A stretch of 64,000 nucleotides of DNA. Origin: Metellina segmentata (taxonomy: Eukaryota > Arthropoda > Arachnida > Araneae > Tetragnathidae). Below, piece by piece: positions 42,342-57,340 of the stretch. The stretch lies in NCBI GenBank assembly GCA_947359465.1, contig OX375883.1, forward strand, positions 16,184,088 to 16,248,087, in the 5' to 3' direction. Position 1 is the stretch's first letter; every line of letters starts with the position of its first letter. Under the pieces are notes generated by a model. The model was not told where the DNA came from. It saw only the letters and a program-made list of their open reading frames with translations, and did not search any database. The translations under genes and the position numbers were made by a program.

Positions 42342-45300
42342 GTTCGAATCCGGGTCCGGACATGGATGTTTGTAAGCGTAGGGTGTAGAGGCGGATGGTG
42401 CACCTTAAATATGTCGTGGCCGAAAGTCCTCACGTTGGGTTGGTGTGGAAGTTTGGAGAGTGGGGTGCCAGCTCAGGTGTTGCTTCGTCATCTGACCGTG
42501 GTTCAAAATGACGAGGTGTTGTCCTCGGATCTTACCCTTAAGGGACTGATCCCGGACCGTCGTCAATAGCCCGTTGTGTTTTTCTAGTACGACGTTAATT
42601 AAAATTACCTAATTACCATTTTCATGGCTTGCCGCGGTTGCTCGGTTGAAAGTGTATTGTATTAGCAACCGGAGGTTTGCGAGTTCGAATTCAACGAAAG
42701 ACCATCATGTAAAAGGGGGGCTGGTACACGTTAAATGTGTTGTGGTCTCAAATGGAGAGTGTGTGCCAAGCTCAGGGGTTGCCTCGTCATCTGAAAGAAT
42801 TTCAATTTACGTGGTGTTGTCCCACGGTAAGGTAAGGTAGAATAATTTTTAATTAATGCCGCACTATACCAACACAACGGGCTATTGACGACGGTCCGGG
42901 ATCAATCTCCTGATGGAAAGATCCGAGGACAATACGTAATTTTGAACACAACGGGCTATTGACGACGGTCCGGGATCAATCTCCTAATGGAAAGATCCGA
43001 GGACAATACGTAATTTTGAACACAACGGGCTATTCACGACGGTCCGGGATCAATCTCCTGATGGAAAGATCCGAGGACAATACGTAATTTTGAACACAAC
43101 GGGCTATTGACGACGGTCCGGGATCAATCTCCTAATGGAAAGATCCGAGGACAATACGTAATTTTGAACACAACGGGCTATTGACGACGGTCCGGGATCA
43201 ATCTCCTGATGGAAAGAACCGAGGACAATACGTAATTTTGAACACAACGGGCTATTGACGACGGTCCTGGATCAATCTCCTGATGGAAAGATCCGAGGAC
43301 AATACGTAATTTTGAACACAACGGGCTATTGACGACGGTCCGGGATCAATCTCCTGATGGAAAGATCCGAGGACAATACGTAATTTTGAACACAACGGGC
43401 TATTGACAACGGTCCGGGATCAATCTCCTGATGGAAAGATCCGAGGACAATACGTAATTTTGAACACAACGGGCTATTGACGACGGTCCGGGATCAATCT
43501 CCTGATGGAAAGATCCGAGGACAATACGTAATTTTGAACACAACGGGCTAGTGACGACGGTCCGGGATCAATATCCTGATGGAAAGATCCGAGGACAATA
43601 CGTAATTTTGAACACAACGGGCTATTGACGACGGTCCGGGATCAATATCCTGATGGAAAGATCCGAGGACAATACGTAATTTTGAACACAACGGGCTATT
43701 GACGACGGTCCGGGATCAATCTCCTGATGGAAAGATCCGAGGACAATACGTAATTTTGAACACAACGGGCTATTGACGACGGTCCGGGATCAATCTCCTG
43801 ATGGAAAGATCCGAGGACAATACGTAATTTTGAACACAACGGGCTATTGACGACGGTCCGGGATCAATCTCCTGATGGAAAGATCCGAGGACAATACGTA
43901 ATTTTGAACACAACGGGCTATTGACGACGGTCCGGGATCAATCTCCTGATGGAAAGATCCGAGGACAGTACGTAATTTTGAACACAACGGGCTATTGACG
44001 ACGGTCCGGGATCAATCTCCTGATGGAAAGATTCGAGGACAATACGTAATTTTGAACACAACGGGCTATTGACGACGGTCCGGGATCAATCTCCTGATGG
44101 AAAGATCCGAGGACAATACGTAATTTTGAACACAACGGGCTATTGCCGACGGTCCGGGATCAATCTCCTAATGGAAAGATCCGAGGACAATACGTAATTT
44201 TGAACACAACGGGCTATTGACGACGGTCCGGGATCAATCTCCTGATGGAAAGATCCGAGGACAATACGTAATTTTGAACACAACGGGCTATTGACGACGG
44301 TCCGGGATCAGTCTCCTAATGGAAAGATCCGAGGACAATACTTAATTTTGAACACAACGGGCTATTGACGACAGTCCGGGATCAATCTCCTCATGGAAAG
44401 ATCCGAGGACAATACGTAATTTTGAACACAACGGGCTATTGACGACGGTCCGGGATCAATCTCCTGATGGAAAGATCCGAGGACAATACGTAATTTTGAA
44501 CACAACGGGCTATTGACGACGGTCCGGGATCAATCTCCTGATGGAAAGATCCGAGGACAATACGTAATTTTGAACACAACGGGCTATTGACGACGGTCCG
44601 GGATCAATCTCCTGATGGAAAGATCCGAGGACAATACGTAATTTTGAACACAACGGGCTATTGACGACGGACCGGGATCAATCTCCTGATGGAAAGATCC
44701 GAGGACAATACGTAATTTTGAACACAACGGGCTATTGACGACGGTCCGGGATCAATATCCTGATGGAAAGATCCGAGGACAATACGTAATTTTGAACACA
44801 ACGGGCTATTGACGACGGTCCGGGATCAATCTCCTGATGGAAAGATCCGAGGACAATACGTAATTTTGAACACAACGGGCTATTGACGACGGTCCGGGAT
44901 CAATCTCCTGATGGAAAGATCCGAGGACAATACGTAATTTTGAACACAACGGGCTATTGACGACGGTCCGGGATCAATCTCCTGATGGAAAGATCCGAGG
45001 ACAATACGTAATTTTGAACACAACGGGCTATTGACGACGGTCCGGGATCAATCTCCTGATGGAAAGATCCGAGGACAATACGTAATTTTGAACACAACGG
45101 GCTATTGACGACGGTCCGGGATCAATCTCCTGATGGAAAGATCCGAGGACAATACGTAATTTTGAACACAACGGGCTAGTGACGACGGTCCGGGATCAAT
45201 CTCCTGATGGAAAGATCCGAGGACAATACGTAATTTTGAACACAACGGGCTATTGACGACGGTCCGGGATCAATATCCTGATGGAAAGATCCGAGGACAA

Positions 45301-45770
45301 TACGTAATTTTGAACACAACGGGCTATTGACGACGGTCCGGGATCAATCTCCTGATGGAAAGATCCGAGGACAATACGTAATTTTGAACACAACGGGCTA
45401 TTGACGACGGTCCGGGATCAATCTCCTGATGGAAAGATCCGAGGACAATACTTAATTTTGAACACAACGGGCTTATGACGACGGTCCGGGATCAATCTCC
45501 TGATGGAAAGATCCGAGGACAATACGTAATTTTGAACACAACGGGCTATTGACGACGGTCCGGGATCAATCTCCTGATGGAAAGATCCGAGGACAGTACG
45601 TAATTTTGAACACAACGGGCTATTGACGACGGTCCGGGATCAATCTCCTGATGGAAAGATCCGAGGACAATACGTAATTTTGAACACAACGGGCTATTGA
45701 CGACGGTCCGGGATCAATCTCCTGATGGAAAGATCCGAGGACAATACGTAATTTTGAACACAACGGGCTA

Positions 45771-47100
45771 TTGCCGACGGTCCGGGATCAATCTCCTAAT
45801 GGAAAGATCCGAGGCCAATACGTAATTTTGAACACAGCGGGCTATTGACGACGGTCCGGGATCAATCTCCTGATGGAAAGATCCGAGGACTATACGTAAT
45901 TTTAAACACAACGGGCTATTGACGACGGTCCGGGATCAATCTCCTAATGGAAAGATCCGAGGACAATACGTAATTTTGAACACAACGGGCTATTGACGAC
46001 GGTCCGGGATCAATCTCCTGATGGAAAGATCCGAGGACAATACGTAATTTTGAACACAGCGGGCTATTGACGACGGTCCGGGATCAATCTCCTAATGGAA
46101 AGATCCGAGACAATACGTAATTTTGAACACAACGGGCTATTGACGACGGTCCGGGATCAATCTCCTAATGGAAAGATCCGAGACAATACGTAATTTTGAA
46201 CACAACGGGCTAGTGACGACGGTCCGGGATCAATCTCCTGATGGAAAGATCCGAGGACAATACGTAATTTTGAACACAACGGGCTATTGACGACGGTCCG
46301 GGATCAATCTCCTGATGGAAAGATCCGAGGACAATACGTAATTTTGAACACAACGGGCTATTGACGACGGTCCGGGATCAATCTCCTGATGGAAAGATCC
46401 GAGGACAATACGTAATTTTGAACACAACGGGCTATTGCCGACGGTCCGGGATCAATCTCCTAATGGAAAGATCCGAGGCCAATACGTAATTTTGAACACA
46501 GCGGGCTATTGACGACGGTCCGGGATCAATCTCCTGATGGAAAGATCCGAGGACTATACGTAATTTTAAACACAACGGGCTATTGACGACGGTCCGGGAT
46601 CAATCTCCTAATGGAAAGATCCGAGGACAATACGTAATTTTGAACACAACGGGCTATTGACGACGGTCCGGGATCAATCTCCTGATGGAAAGATCCGAGG
46701 ACAATACGTAATTTTGAACACAGCGGGCTATTGACGACGGTCCGGGATCAATCTCCTAATGGAAAGATCCGAGACAATACGTAATTTTGAACACAACGGG
46801 CTATTGACGACGGTCCGGGATCAATCTCCTAATGGAAAGATCCGAGACAATACGTAATTTTGAACACAACGGGCTAGTGACGACGGTCCGGGATCAATCT
46901 CCTGATGGAAAGATCCGAGGACAATACGTAATTTTGAACACAACGGGCTATTGACGACGGTCCGGGATCAATCTCCTGATGGAAAGATCCGAGGACTATA
47001 CGTAATTTTGAACACAACGGGCTATTGACGACGGTCCGGGATCAATCTCCTAATGGAAAGATCCGAGGACAATACGTAATTTTGAACACAACGGGCTATT
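45771..47100. repeat. 664-bp higher-order repeat within array 1
   Basis: The block 'ttgccgacgg', then 'gaggccaata', 'cacagcggg', 'gactatacg' and 'aattttaaac' occurs at 45771 and again at 46435, 664 bp later (about nine units including 73-bp variants), followed by the same order of downstream variants. Confidence 0.8.
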
Positions 47101-50100
47101 GACGACGGTCCGGGATCAATATCCTAATGGAAAGATCCGAGACAATACGTAATTTTGAACACAACGGGCTAGTGACGACGGTCCGGGATCAATCTCCTAA
47201 TGGAAAGATCCGAGGACAATACGTAATTTTGAACACAACGGGCTATTGACGACGGTCCGGGATCAATCTCCTAATGGAAAGATCCGAGGACAATACGTAA
47301 TTTTGAACACAACGGGATATTGACGACGGTCCGGGATCAATCTCCTAATGGAAAGATCCGAGGACAATACGTAATTTTGAACACAACGGGCTATTGACGA
47401 CGGTCCGGGATCAATCTCCTAATGGAAAGATCCGAGGACAATACGTAATTTTGAACACAACGGGCTATTGACGACGGTCCGGGATCAATCTCCTAATGGA
47501 AAGATCCGAGACAATACGTAATTTTGAACACAACGGGCTAGTGACGACGGTCCGGGATCAATCTCCTGATGGAAAGATCCGAGGACAATACGTAATTTTG
47601 AACACAGCGGGCTATTGACGACGGTCCGGGATCAATCTCCTAATGGAAAGATCCGAGACAATACGTAATTTTGAACACAACGGGCTATTGACGACGGTCC
47701 GGGATCAATCTCCTAATGGAAAGATCCGAGGACAATACGTAATTTTGAACACAACGGGCTATTGACGACGGTCCGGGATCAATCTCCTGATGGAAAGATC
47801 CGAGGACAATACGTAATTTTGAACACAGCGGGCTATTGACGACGGTCCGGGATCAATCTCCTAATGGAAAGATCCGAGACAATACGTAATTTTGAACACA
47901 ACGGGCTATTGACGACGGTCCGGGATCAATCTCCTAATGGAAAGATCCGAGACAATACGTAATTTTGAACACAACGGGCTAGTGACGACGGTCCGGGATC
48001 AATCTCCTGACGGAAAGATCCGAGGACAATACGTAATTTTGAACACAACGGGCTATTGACGACGGTCCGGGATCAATCTCCTGATGGAAAGATTCGAGGA
48101 CAATACGTAATTTTGAACACAACGGGCTATTGACGACGGTCCGGGATCAATCTCCTAATGGAAAGATCCGAGGACAATACGTAATTTTGAACACAACGGG
48201 CTATTGACGACGGTCCGGGATCAATATCCTAATGGAAAGATCCGAGACAATACGTAATTTTGAACACAACGGGCTAGTGACGACGGTCCGGGATCAATCT
48301 CCTAATGGAAAGATCCGAGGACAATACGTAATTTTGAACACAACGGGATATTGACGACGGTCCGGGATCAATCTCCTAATAGAAAGATCCGAGGACAATA
48401 CGTAATTTTGAACACAACGGGCTATTGACGACGGTCCGGGATCAATCTCCTAATGGAAAGATCCGAGGACAATACGTAATTTTGAACACAACGGGCTATT
48501 GACGACGGTCCGGGATCAATCTCCTAATGGAAAGATCCGAGACAATACGTAATTTTGAACACAACGGGCTAGTGACGACGGTCCGGGATCAATCTCCTGA
48601 TGGAAAGATCCGAGGACAATACGTAATTTTGAACACAACGGGCTATTGACGACGGTCCGGGATCAATCTCCTGATGGAAAGATCCGAGGACAATACGTAA
48701 TTTTGAACACAACGGGCTATTGACGACGGTCCGGGATCAATCTCCTGATGGAAAGATCCGAGGACAATACGTAATTTTGAACACAACGGGCTATTGACGA
48801 CGGTCCGGGATCAATCTCCTAATGGAAAGATCCGAGACAATACGTAATTTTGAACACAACGGGCTAGTGACGACGGTCCGGGATCAATCTCCTAATGGAA
48901 AGATCCGAGGACAATACGTAATTTTGAACACAACGGGCTATTAACGACGGTCCGGGATCAGTCTCCTAATGGAAAGATCCGAGACAATACGTAATTTTGA
49001 ACACAACGGGCTATTGACGACGGTCCGGGATCAATCTCCTAATGGAAAGATCCGAGACAATACGTAATTTTGAACACAACGGGCTAGTGACGACTGTCCG
49101 GGATCAATCTCCTGATGGAAAGATCCGAGGACAATACGTAATTTTGAACACAACGGGCTATTGACGACGGTCCGGGATCAATCTCCTGATGGAAAGATCC
49201 GAGGACAATACGTAATTTTGAACACAACGGGCTATTGACGACGGTCCGGGATCAATCTCCTGATGGAAAGATCCGAGGACAATACGTAATTTTGAACACA
49301 ACGGGCTAGTGACGACGGTCCGGGATCAATCTCCTGATGGAAAGATCCGAGGACAATACGTAATTTTGAACACATCGGGCTATTGACGACGGTCCGGGAT
49401 CAATCTCCGAATGGAAAGATCCGAGGACAATACGTAATTTTGAACACAACGGGCTATTGACGACGGTCCGGGATCAATCTCCTAATGGAAAGATCCGAGG
49501 ACAATACGTAATTTTGAACACAGCGGGCTATTGACGACGGTCCGGGATCAATCTCCTGATGGAAAGATCCGAGGACTATACGTAATTTTAAACACAACGG
49601 GCTATTGACGACGGTCCGGGATCAATCTCCTAATGGAAAGATCCGAGGACAATACGTAATTTTGAACACAACGGGCTATTGACGACGGTCCGGGATCAAT
49701 CTCCTAATGGAAAGATCCGAGGACAATACGTAATTTTGAACACAACGGGCTATTGACGACGGTCCGGGATCAATCTCCTGATGGAAAGATCCGAGGACAA
49801 TACGTAATTTTGAACACAACGGGCTATTGACGACGGTCCGGGATCAATCTCCTGATGGAAAGATCCGAGGACAATACGTAATTTTGAACACAACGGGCTA
49901 GAGACGAAGGTCCGGGATCAATCTCCTAATGGAAAGATCCGAGGACAATACGTAATTTTGAACACAACGGGCTAGTGACGACGGTCCGGGATCAATCTCC
50001 TAATAGAAAGATCCGAGACAATACGTAATTTTGAACACAACGGGCTATTGTAGACGGTCCGGGATCAATCTCCTAATGGAATGATCCGAGGACAATACGT

Positions 50101-53100
50101 AATTTTGAACACAACGGGCTATTGACGACGGTCCGGGATCAATCTCCTAATGGAAAGATCCGAGGACAATACGTAATTTTGAACACATCGGGCTATTGAC
50201 GACGGTCCGGGATCAATCTCCTAATGGAAAGATCCGAGGACAATACGTAATTTTGAACACAGCGGGCTATTGACGACGGTCCGGGATCAATCTCCTGATG
50301 GAAAGATCCGAGGACTATACGTAATTTTAAACACAACGGGCTATTGACGACGGTCCGGGATCAATCTCCTAATGGAATGATCCGAGGACAATACGTAATT
50401 TTGAACACAACGGGCTATTGACGACGGTCCGGGATCAATCTCCTGATGGAAAGATCCGAGGACAATACGTAATTTTGAACACAACGGGCTATTGTGGACG
50501 GTCCGGGATCAATCTCCTGATGGAAAGATCCGAGGACAATACGTAATTTTGAACACAACGGGCTATTGACGACGGTCCGGGATCAATCTCCTGATGGAAA
50601 GATCCGAGGACAATACGTAATTTTGAACACAACGGGCTAGTGACGACGGTCCGGGATCAATATCCTGATGGAAAGATCCGAGGACAATACGTAATTTTGA
50701 ACACAACGGGCTATTGACGACGGTCCGGGATCAATATCCTGATGGAAAGATCCGAGGACAATACGTAATTTTGAACACAACGGGCTATTGACGACGGTCC
50801 GGGATCAATCTCCTGATGGAAAGATCCGAGGACAATATGTAATTTTGAACACAACGGGCTATTGACGACGGTCCGGGATCAATCTCCTGATGGAAAGATC
50901 CGAGGACAATACGTAATTTTGAACACAACGGGCTATTGACGACGGTCCGGGATCAATCTCCTGATGGAAAGATCCGAGGACAATACGTAATTTTGAACAC
51001 AACGGGCTAGAGACGAAGGTCCGGGATCAATCTCCTAATAGAAAGATCCGAGGACAATACGTAATTTTGAACACAACGGGCTAGTGACGACGGTCCGGGA
51101 TCAATCTCCTAATAGAAAGATCCGAGACAATACGTAATTTTGAACACAACGGGTTATTGTAGACGGTCCGGGATCAATCTCCTAATGGAATGATCCGAGG
51201 ACAATACGTAATTTTGAACACAACGGGCTATTGACGACGGTCCGGGATCAATCTCCTAATGGAAAGATCCGAGGACAATACGTAATTTTGAACACATCGG
51301 GCTATTGACGACGGTCCGGGATCAATCTCCTAATGGAAAGATCCGAGGACAATACGTAATTTTGAACACAACGGGCTATTGACGACGGTCCGGGATCAAT
51401 CTCCTAATGGAAAGATCCGAGGACAATACGTAATTTTGAACACAGCGGGCTATTGACGACGGTCCGGGATCAATCTCCTGATGGAAAGATCCGAGGACTA
51501 TACGTAATTTTAAACACAACGGGCTATTGACAACGGTCCGGGATCAATCTCCTAATGGAATGATCCGAGGACAATACGTAATTTTGAACACAACGGGCTA
51601 TTGACGACGGTCCGGGATCAATCTCCTAATGGAAAGATCCGAGGACAATACGTAATTTTTAACACATCGGGCTATTGACGACGGTCCGGGATCAATCTCC
51701 TAATGGAAAGATCCGAGGACAATACGTAATTTTGAACACAACGGGCTATTGACGACTGTCCGGGATCAATCTCCTGATGGAAAGATCCGAGGACAATACG
51801 TAATTTTGAACACAACGGGCTATTGACGACGGTCCGGGATCAATCTCCTAATGGAAAGATTCGAGGACAATACGTAATTTTGAAAACAACGGGCTATTGA
51901 CGACGGTCCGGGATCAATCTCCTGATGGAAAGATCCGAGGACAATACGTAATTTTGAACACAACGGGCTATTGACGACGGTCCGGGATCAATCTCCTGAT
52001 GGAAAGATCCGAGGACAATACGTAATTTTGAACACAACGGGCTATTGACCGCGGTCCGGGATCAATCTCCTGATGGAAAGATCCGAGGACAATACGTAAT
52101 TTTGAACACAACGGGCTATTGACGACGGTCCGGGATCAATCTCCTGATGGAAAGATCCGAGGACAATACGTAATTTTGAACACAACGGGCTATTGACGAC
52201 GGTCCGGGATCAATCTCCTGATGGAAAGATCCGAGGACAATACGTAATTTTGAACACAACGGGCTAGTGACGACGGTCCGGGATCAATATCCTGATGGAA
52301 AGATCCGAGGACAATACGTAATTTTGAACACAACGGGCTATTGACGACGGTCCGGGATCAATATCCTGATGGAAAGATCCGAGGACAATACGTAATTTTG
52401 AACACAACGGGCTATTGACGACGGTCCGGGATCAATCTCCTGATGGAAAGATCCGAGGACAATACGTAATTTTGAACACAACGGGCTATTGACGACGGTC
52501 CGGGATCAATCTCCTGATGGAAAGATCCGAGGACAATACGTAATTTTGAACACAACGGGCTATTGACGACGGTCCGGGATCAATCTCCTGATGGAAAGAT
52601 CCGAGGACAATACGTAATTTTGAACACAACGGGCTAGAGACGAAGGTCCGGGATCAATCTCCTAATGGAAAGATCCGAGGACAATACGTAATTTTGAACA
52701 CAACGGGCTAGTGACGACGGTCCGGGATCAATCTCCTAATAGAAAGATCCGAGACAATACGTAATTTTGAACACAACGGGCTATTGCGACGGTCCGGGAT
52801 CAATCTCCTAATGGAATGATCCGAGGACAATACGTAATTTTGAACACAACGGGCTATTGACGACGGTCCGGGATCAATCTCCTAATGGAAAGATCCGAGG
52901 ACAATACGTAATTTTGAACACATCGGGCTATTGACGACGGTCCGGGATCAATCTAATAATGGAAAGATCCGAGGACAATACGTAATTTTGAACACAGCGG
53001 GCTATTGACGACGGTCCGGGATCAATCTCCTAATGGAAAGATCCGAGGACAATACGTAATTTTGAACACAGCGGGCTATTGACGACGGTCCGGGATCAAT

Positions 53101-54239
53101 CTCCTGATGGAAAGATCCGAGGACTATACGTAATTTTAAACACAACGGGCTATTGACGACGGTCCGGGATCAATCTCCTAATGGAAAGATCCGAGGACAA
53201 TACGTAATTTTGAACACAACGGGCTATTGACGACGGTCCGGGATCAATCTCCTGATGGAAAGATCCGAGGACAATACGTAATTTTGAACACAACGGGCTA
53301 TTGACGACGGTCCGGGATCAATCTCTAATGGAAAGATCCGAGACAATACGTAATTTTGAACACAACGGGCTAGTGACGACGGTCCGGGATCAATCTCCTA
53401 ATGGAAAGATCCGAGGACAATACGTAATTTTGAACACAACGGGCTATTGACGACGGTCCGGGATCAATCTCCTAATGGAAAGATCCCAGGACAATACGTA
53501 ATTTTGAACACAACGGGATATTGACGACGGTCCGGGATCAATCTCCTAATGGAAAGATCCGAGGACAATACGTAATTTTGAACACAACGGGCTATTGACG
53601 ACGGTCCGGGATCAATCTCCTAATGGAAAGATCCGAGGACAATACGTAATTTTGAACACAACGGGCTAATGACGACGGTCCGGGATCAATCTCCTAATGG
53701 AAAGATCCGAGACAATACGTAATTTTGAACACAACGGGCTAGTGACGACGGTCCGGGATCAATCTCCTGATGGAAAGATCCGAGGACAATACGTAATTTT
53801 GAACACAACGGGCTATTGACGACGGTCCGGGATCAATCTCCTGATGGAAAGATCCGAGGACAATACGTAATTTTGAACACAACGGGCTATTGACGACGGT
53901 CCGGGATCAATCTCCTGATGGAAAGATCCGAGGACAATACGTAATTTTGAACACAGCGGGCTATTGACGACGGTCCGGGATCAATCTCCTAATGGAAAGA
54001 TCCGAGACAATACGTAATTTTGAACACAACGGGCTATTGACGACGGTCCGGGATCAGTCTCCTAATGGAAAGATCCGAGACAATACGTAATTTTGAACAC
54101 AACGGGCTAGTGACGACGGTCCGGGATCAGTCTCCTAATGGAAAGATCCGAGACAATACGTAATTTTGAACACAACGGGCTATTGACGACGGTCCGGGAT
54201 CAATCTCCTAATGGAAAGATCCGAGACAATACGTAATTT

Positions 54240-57200
54240 TGAACACAACGGGCTAGTGACGACGGTCCGGGATCAATCTCCTGATGGAAAGATCCGAGGA
54301 CAATACGTAATTTTGTACACAACGGGCTATTGACGACGGTCCGGGATCAATCTCCTAATGGAAAGATCCGAGGACAATACGTAATTTTGAACACAACGGG
54401 CTATTGACGACGGTCCGGGATCAGTCTCCTAATGGAAAGATCCGAGACAATACGTAATTTTGAACACAACGGGCTATTGACGACGGTCCGGGATCAATCT
54501 CCTGATGGAAAGATCCGAGGACAATACGTAATTTTGAACACAACGGGCTAGTGACGACGGTCCGGGATCAATCTCCTGATGGAAAGATCCGAGGACAATA
54601 CGTAATTTTGAACACAACGGGCTATTGACGACGGTCCGGGATCAATCTCCTGATGGAAAGATCCGAGGACAATACGTAATTTTGAACACAACGGGCTTAT
54701 TGACGACGGTCCGGGATCAATCTCCTGATGGAAAGATCCGAGGACAATACGTAATTTTGAACACAGCGGGCTATTGACGACGGTCCGGGATCAATCTCCT
54801 GATGGAAAGATCCGAGGACAATACGTAATTTTGAACACAACGGGCTATTGACGACGGTCCGGGATCAATCTCCTAATGGAAAGATCCGAGACAATACGTA
54901 ATTTTGAACACAACGGGCTATTGACGACGGTCCGGGATCAATCTCCTAATGGAAAGATCCGAGGACAATACGTAATTTTGAACACAACGGGATATTGACG
55001 ACGGTCCGGGATCAATCTCCTAATGGAAAGATCCGAGGACAATACGTAATTTTGAACACAACGGGCTATTGACGACGGTCCGGGATCAGTCTCCTAATGG
55101 AAAGATCCGAGGACAATACGTAATTTTGAACACAACGGGCTATTGACGACGGTCCGGGATCAATCTCCTGATGGAAAGATCCGAGGACAATACGTAATTT
55201 TGAACACAACGGGCTATTGACGACGGTCCGGGATCAATCTCCTAATGGAAAGATCCGAGACAATACGTAATTTTGAACACAACGGGCTAGGGACGACGGT
55301 CCGGGATAAATCTCCTAATGGAAAGATCCGAGGACAATACGTAATTTTGAACACAACGGGCTATTGACGACGGTCCGGGATCAATCTCCTAATGGAAAGA
55401 TCCGAGGACAATACGTAATTTTGAACACAACGGGCTATTGACGACGGTCCGGGATCAATCTCCTAATGGAAAGATCCGAGGACAATACGTAATTTTGAAC
55501 ACAACGGGCTATTGACGACGGTCCGGGATCAGTCTCCTAATGGAAAGATCCGAGGACAGTACGTAATTTTGAACACAACGGGATATTGACGACGGTCCGG
55601 GATCAATCTCCTAATGGAAAGATCCGAGGACAATACGTAATTTTGAACACAACGGGCTATTGACGACGGTCCAGGATTAATCTCCTAATGGAAAGATCCG
55701 AGGACAATACGTAATTTTGAACACAACGGGCTATTGACGACGGTCCGGGATCAATCTCCTAATGGAATGATCCGAGACAATACGTAATTTTGAACACAAC
55801 GGGCTAGTGACGACGGTCCGGGATCAATCTCCTGATGGAAAGATCCGAGGACAATACGTAATTTTGTACACAACGGGCTATTGACGACGGTCCGGGATCA
55901 ATCTCCTAATGGAAAGATCCGAGGACAATACGTAATTTTGAACACAACGGGCTATTGACGACGGTCCGGGATCAGTCTCCTAATGGAAAGATCCGAGACA
56001 ATACGTAATTTTGAACACAACGGGCTATTGACGACGGTCCGGGATCAATCTCCTGATGGAAAGATCCGAGGACAATACGTAATTTTGAACACAACGGGCT
56101 AGTGACGACGGTCCGGGATCAATCTCCTGATGGAAAGATCCGAGGACAATACGTAATTTTGAACACAACGGGCTATTGACGACGGTCCGGGATCAATCTC
56201 CTGATGGAAAGATCCGAGGACAATACGTAATTTTGAACACAACGGGCTTATTGACGACGGTCCGGGATCAATCTCCTGATGGAAAGATCCGAGGACAATA
56301 CGTAATTTTGAACACAGCGGGCTATTGACGACGGTCCGGGATCAATCTCCTGATGGAAAGATCCGAGGACAATACGTAATTTTGAACACAACGGGCTATT
56401 GACGACGGTCCGGGATCAATCTCCTAATGGAAAGATCCGAGACAATACGTAATTTTGAACACAACGGGCTATTGACGACGGTCCGGGATCAATCTCCTAA
56501 TGGAAAGATCCGAGGACAATACGTAATTTTGAACACAACGGGATATTGACGACGGTCCGGGATCAATCTCCTAATGGAAAGATCCGAGGACAATACGTAA
56601 TTTTGAACACAACGGGCTATTGACGACGGTCCGGGATCAGTCTCCTAATGGAAAGATCCGAGGACAATACGTAATTTTGAACACAACGGGCTATTGACGA
56701 CGGTCCGGGATCAATCTCCTGATGGAAAGATCCGAGGACAATACGTAATTTTGAACACAACGGGCTATTGACGACGGTCCGGGATCAATCTCCTAATGGA
56801 AAGATCCGAGACAATACGTAATTTTGAACACAACGGGCTAGTGACGACGGTCCGGGATAAATCTCCTAATGGAAAGATCCGAGGACAATACGTAATTTTG
56901 AACACAACGGGCTATTGACGACGGTCCGGGATCAATCTCCTAATGGAAAGATCCGAGGACAATACGTAATTTTGAACACAACGGGCTATTGACGACGGTC
57001 CGGGATCAATCTCCTAATGGAAAGATCCGAGGACAATACGTAATTTTGAACACAACGGGCTATTGACGACGGTCCGGGATCAGTCTCCTAATGGAAAGAT
57101 CCGAGGACAGTACGTAATTTTGAACACAACGGGATATTGACGACGGTCCGGGATCAATCTCCTAATGGAAAGATCCGAGGACAATACGTAATTTTGAACA

Positions 57201-57340
57201 CAACGGGCTATTGACGACGGTCCAGGATTAATCTCCTAATGGAAAGATCCGAGGACAATACGTAATTTTGAACACAACGGGATATTGACGACGGTCCGGG
57301 ATCAATCTCCTAATGGAAAGATCCGAGGACAATACGTAAT
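54240..57340. repeat. 1551-bp higher-order repeat, two tandem copies
   Basis: Private variants recur at a constant 1551-bp distance: 'ttttgtacac' 54311/55862, 'acgggcttat' 54691/56242, 'ccgggataaa' 55301/56852, 'ccaggattaa' 55671/57222. That is about 21 units. Copy borders are approximate (about 54240-55790 and 55791-57340). Confidence 0.9.

Larger units (their letters stand above)
40573..42615 (+). mobile_element. SINE interrupted in its box B by a hAT-type MITE
   Basis: Head at 40573-40623 ('gtgattaaggtgttagcctt' to 'ggttcgaat'), then the MITE, then 'gttcgaatccgggtccggac' from 42342 and a well-kept body to 'gacgttaattaaaattacc'. The interruption falls in the internal pol III promoter. Confidence 0.92.
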
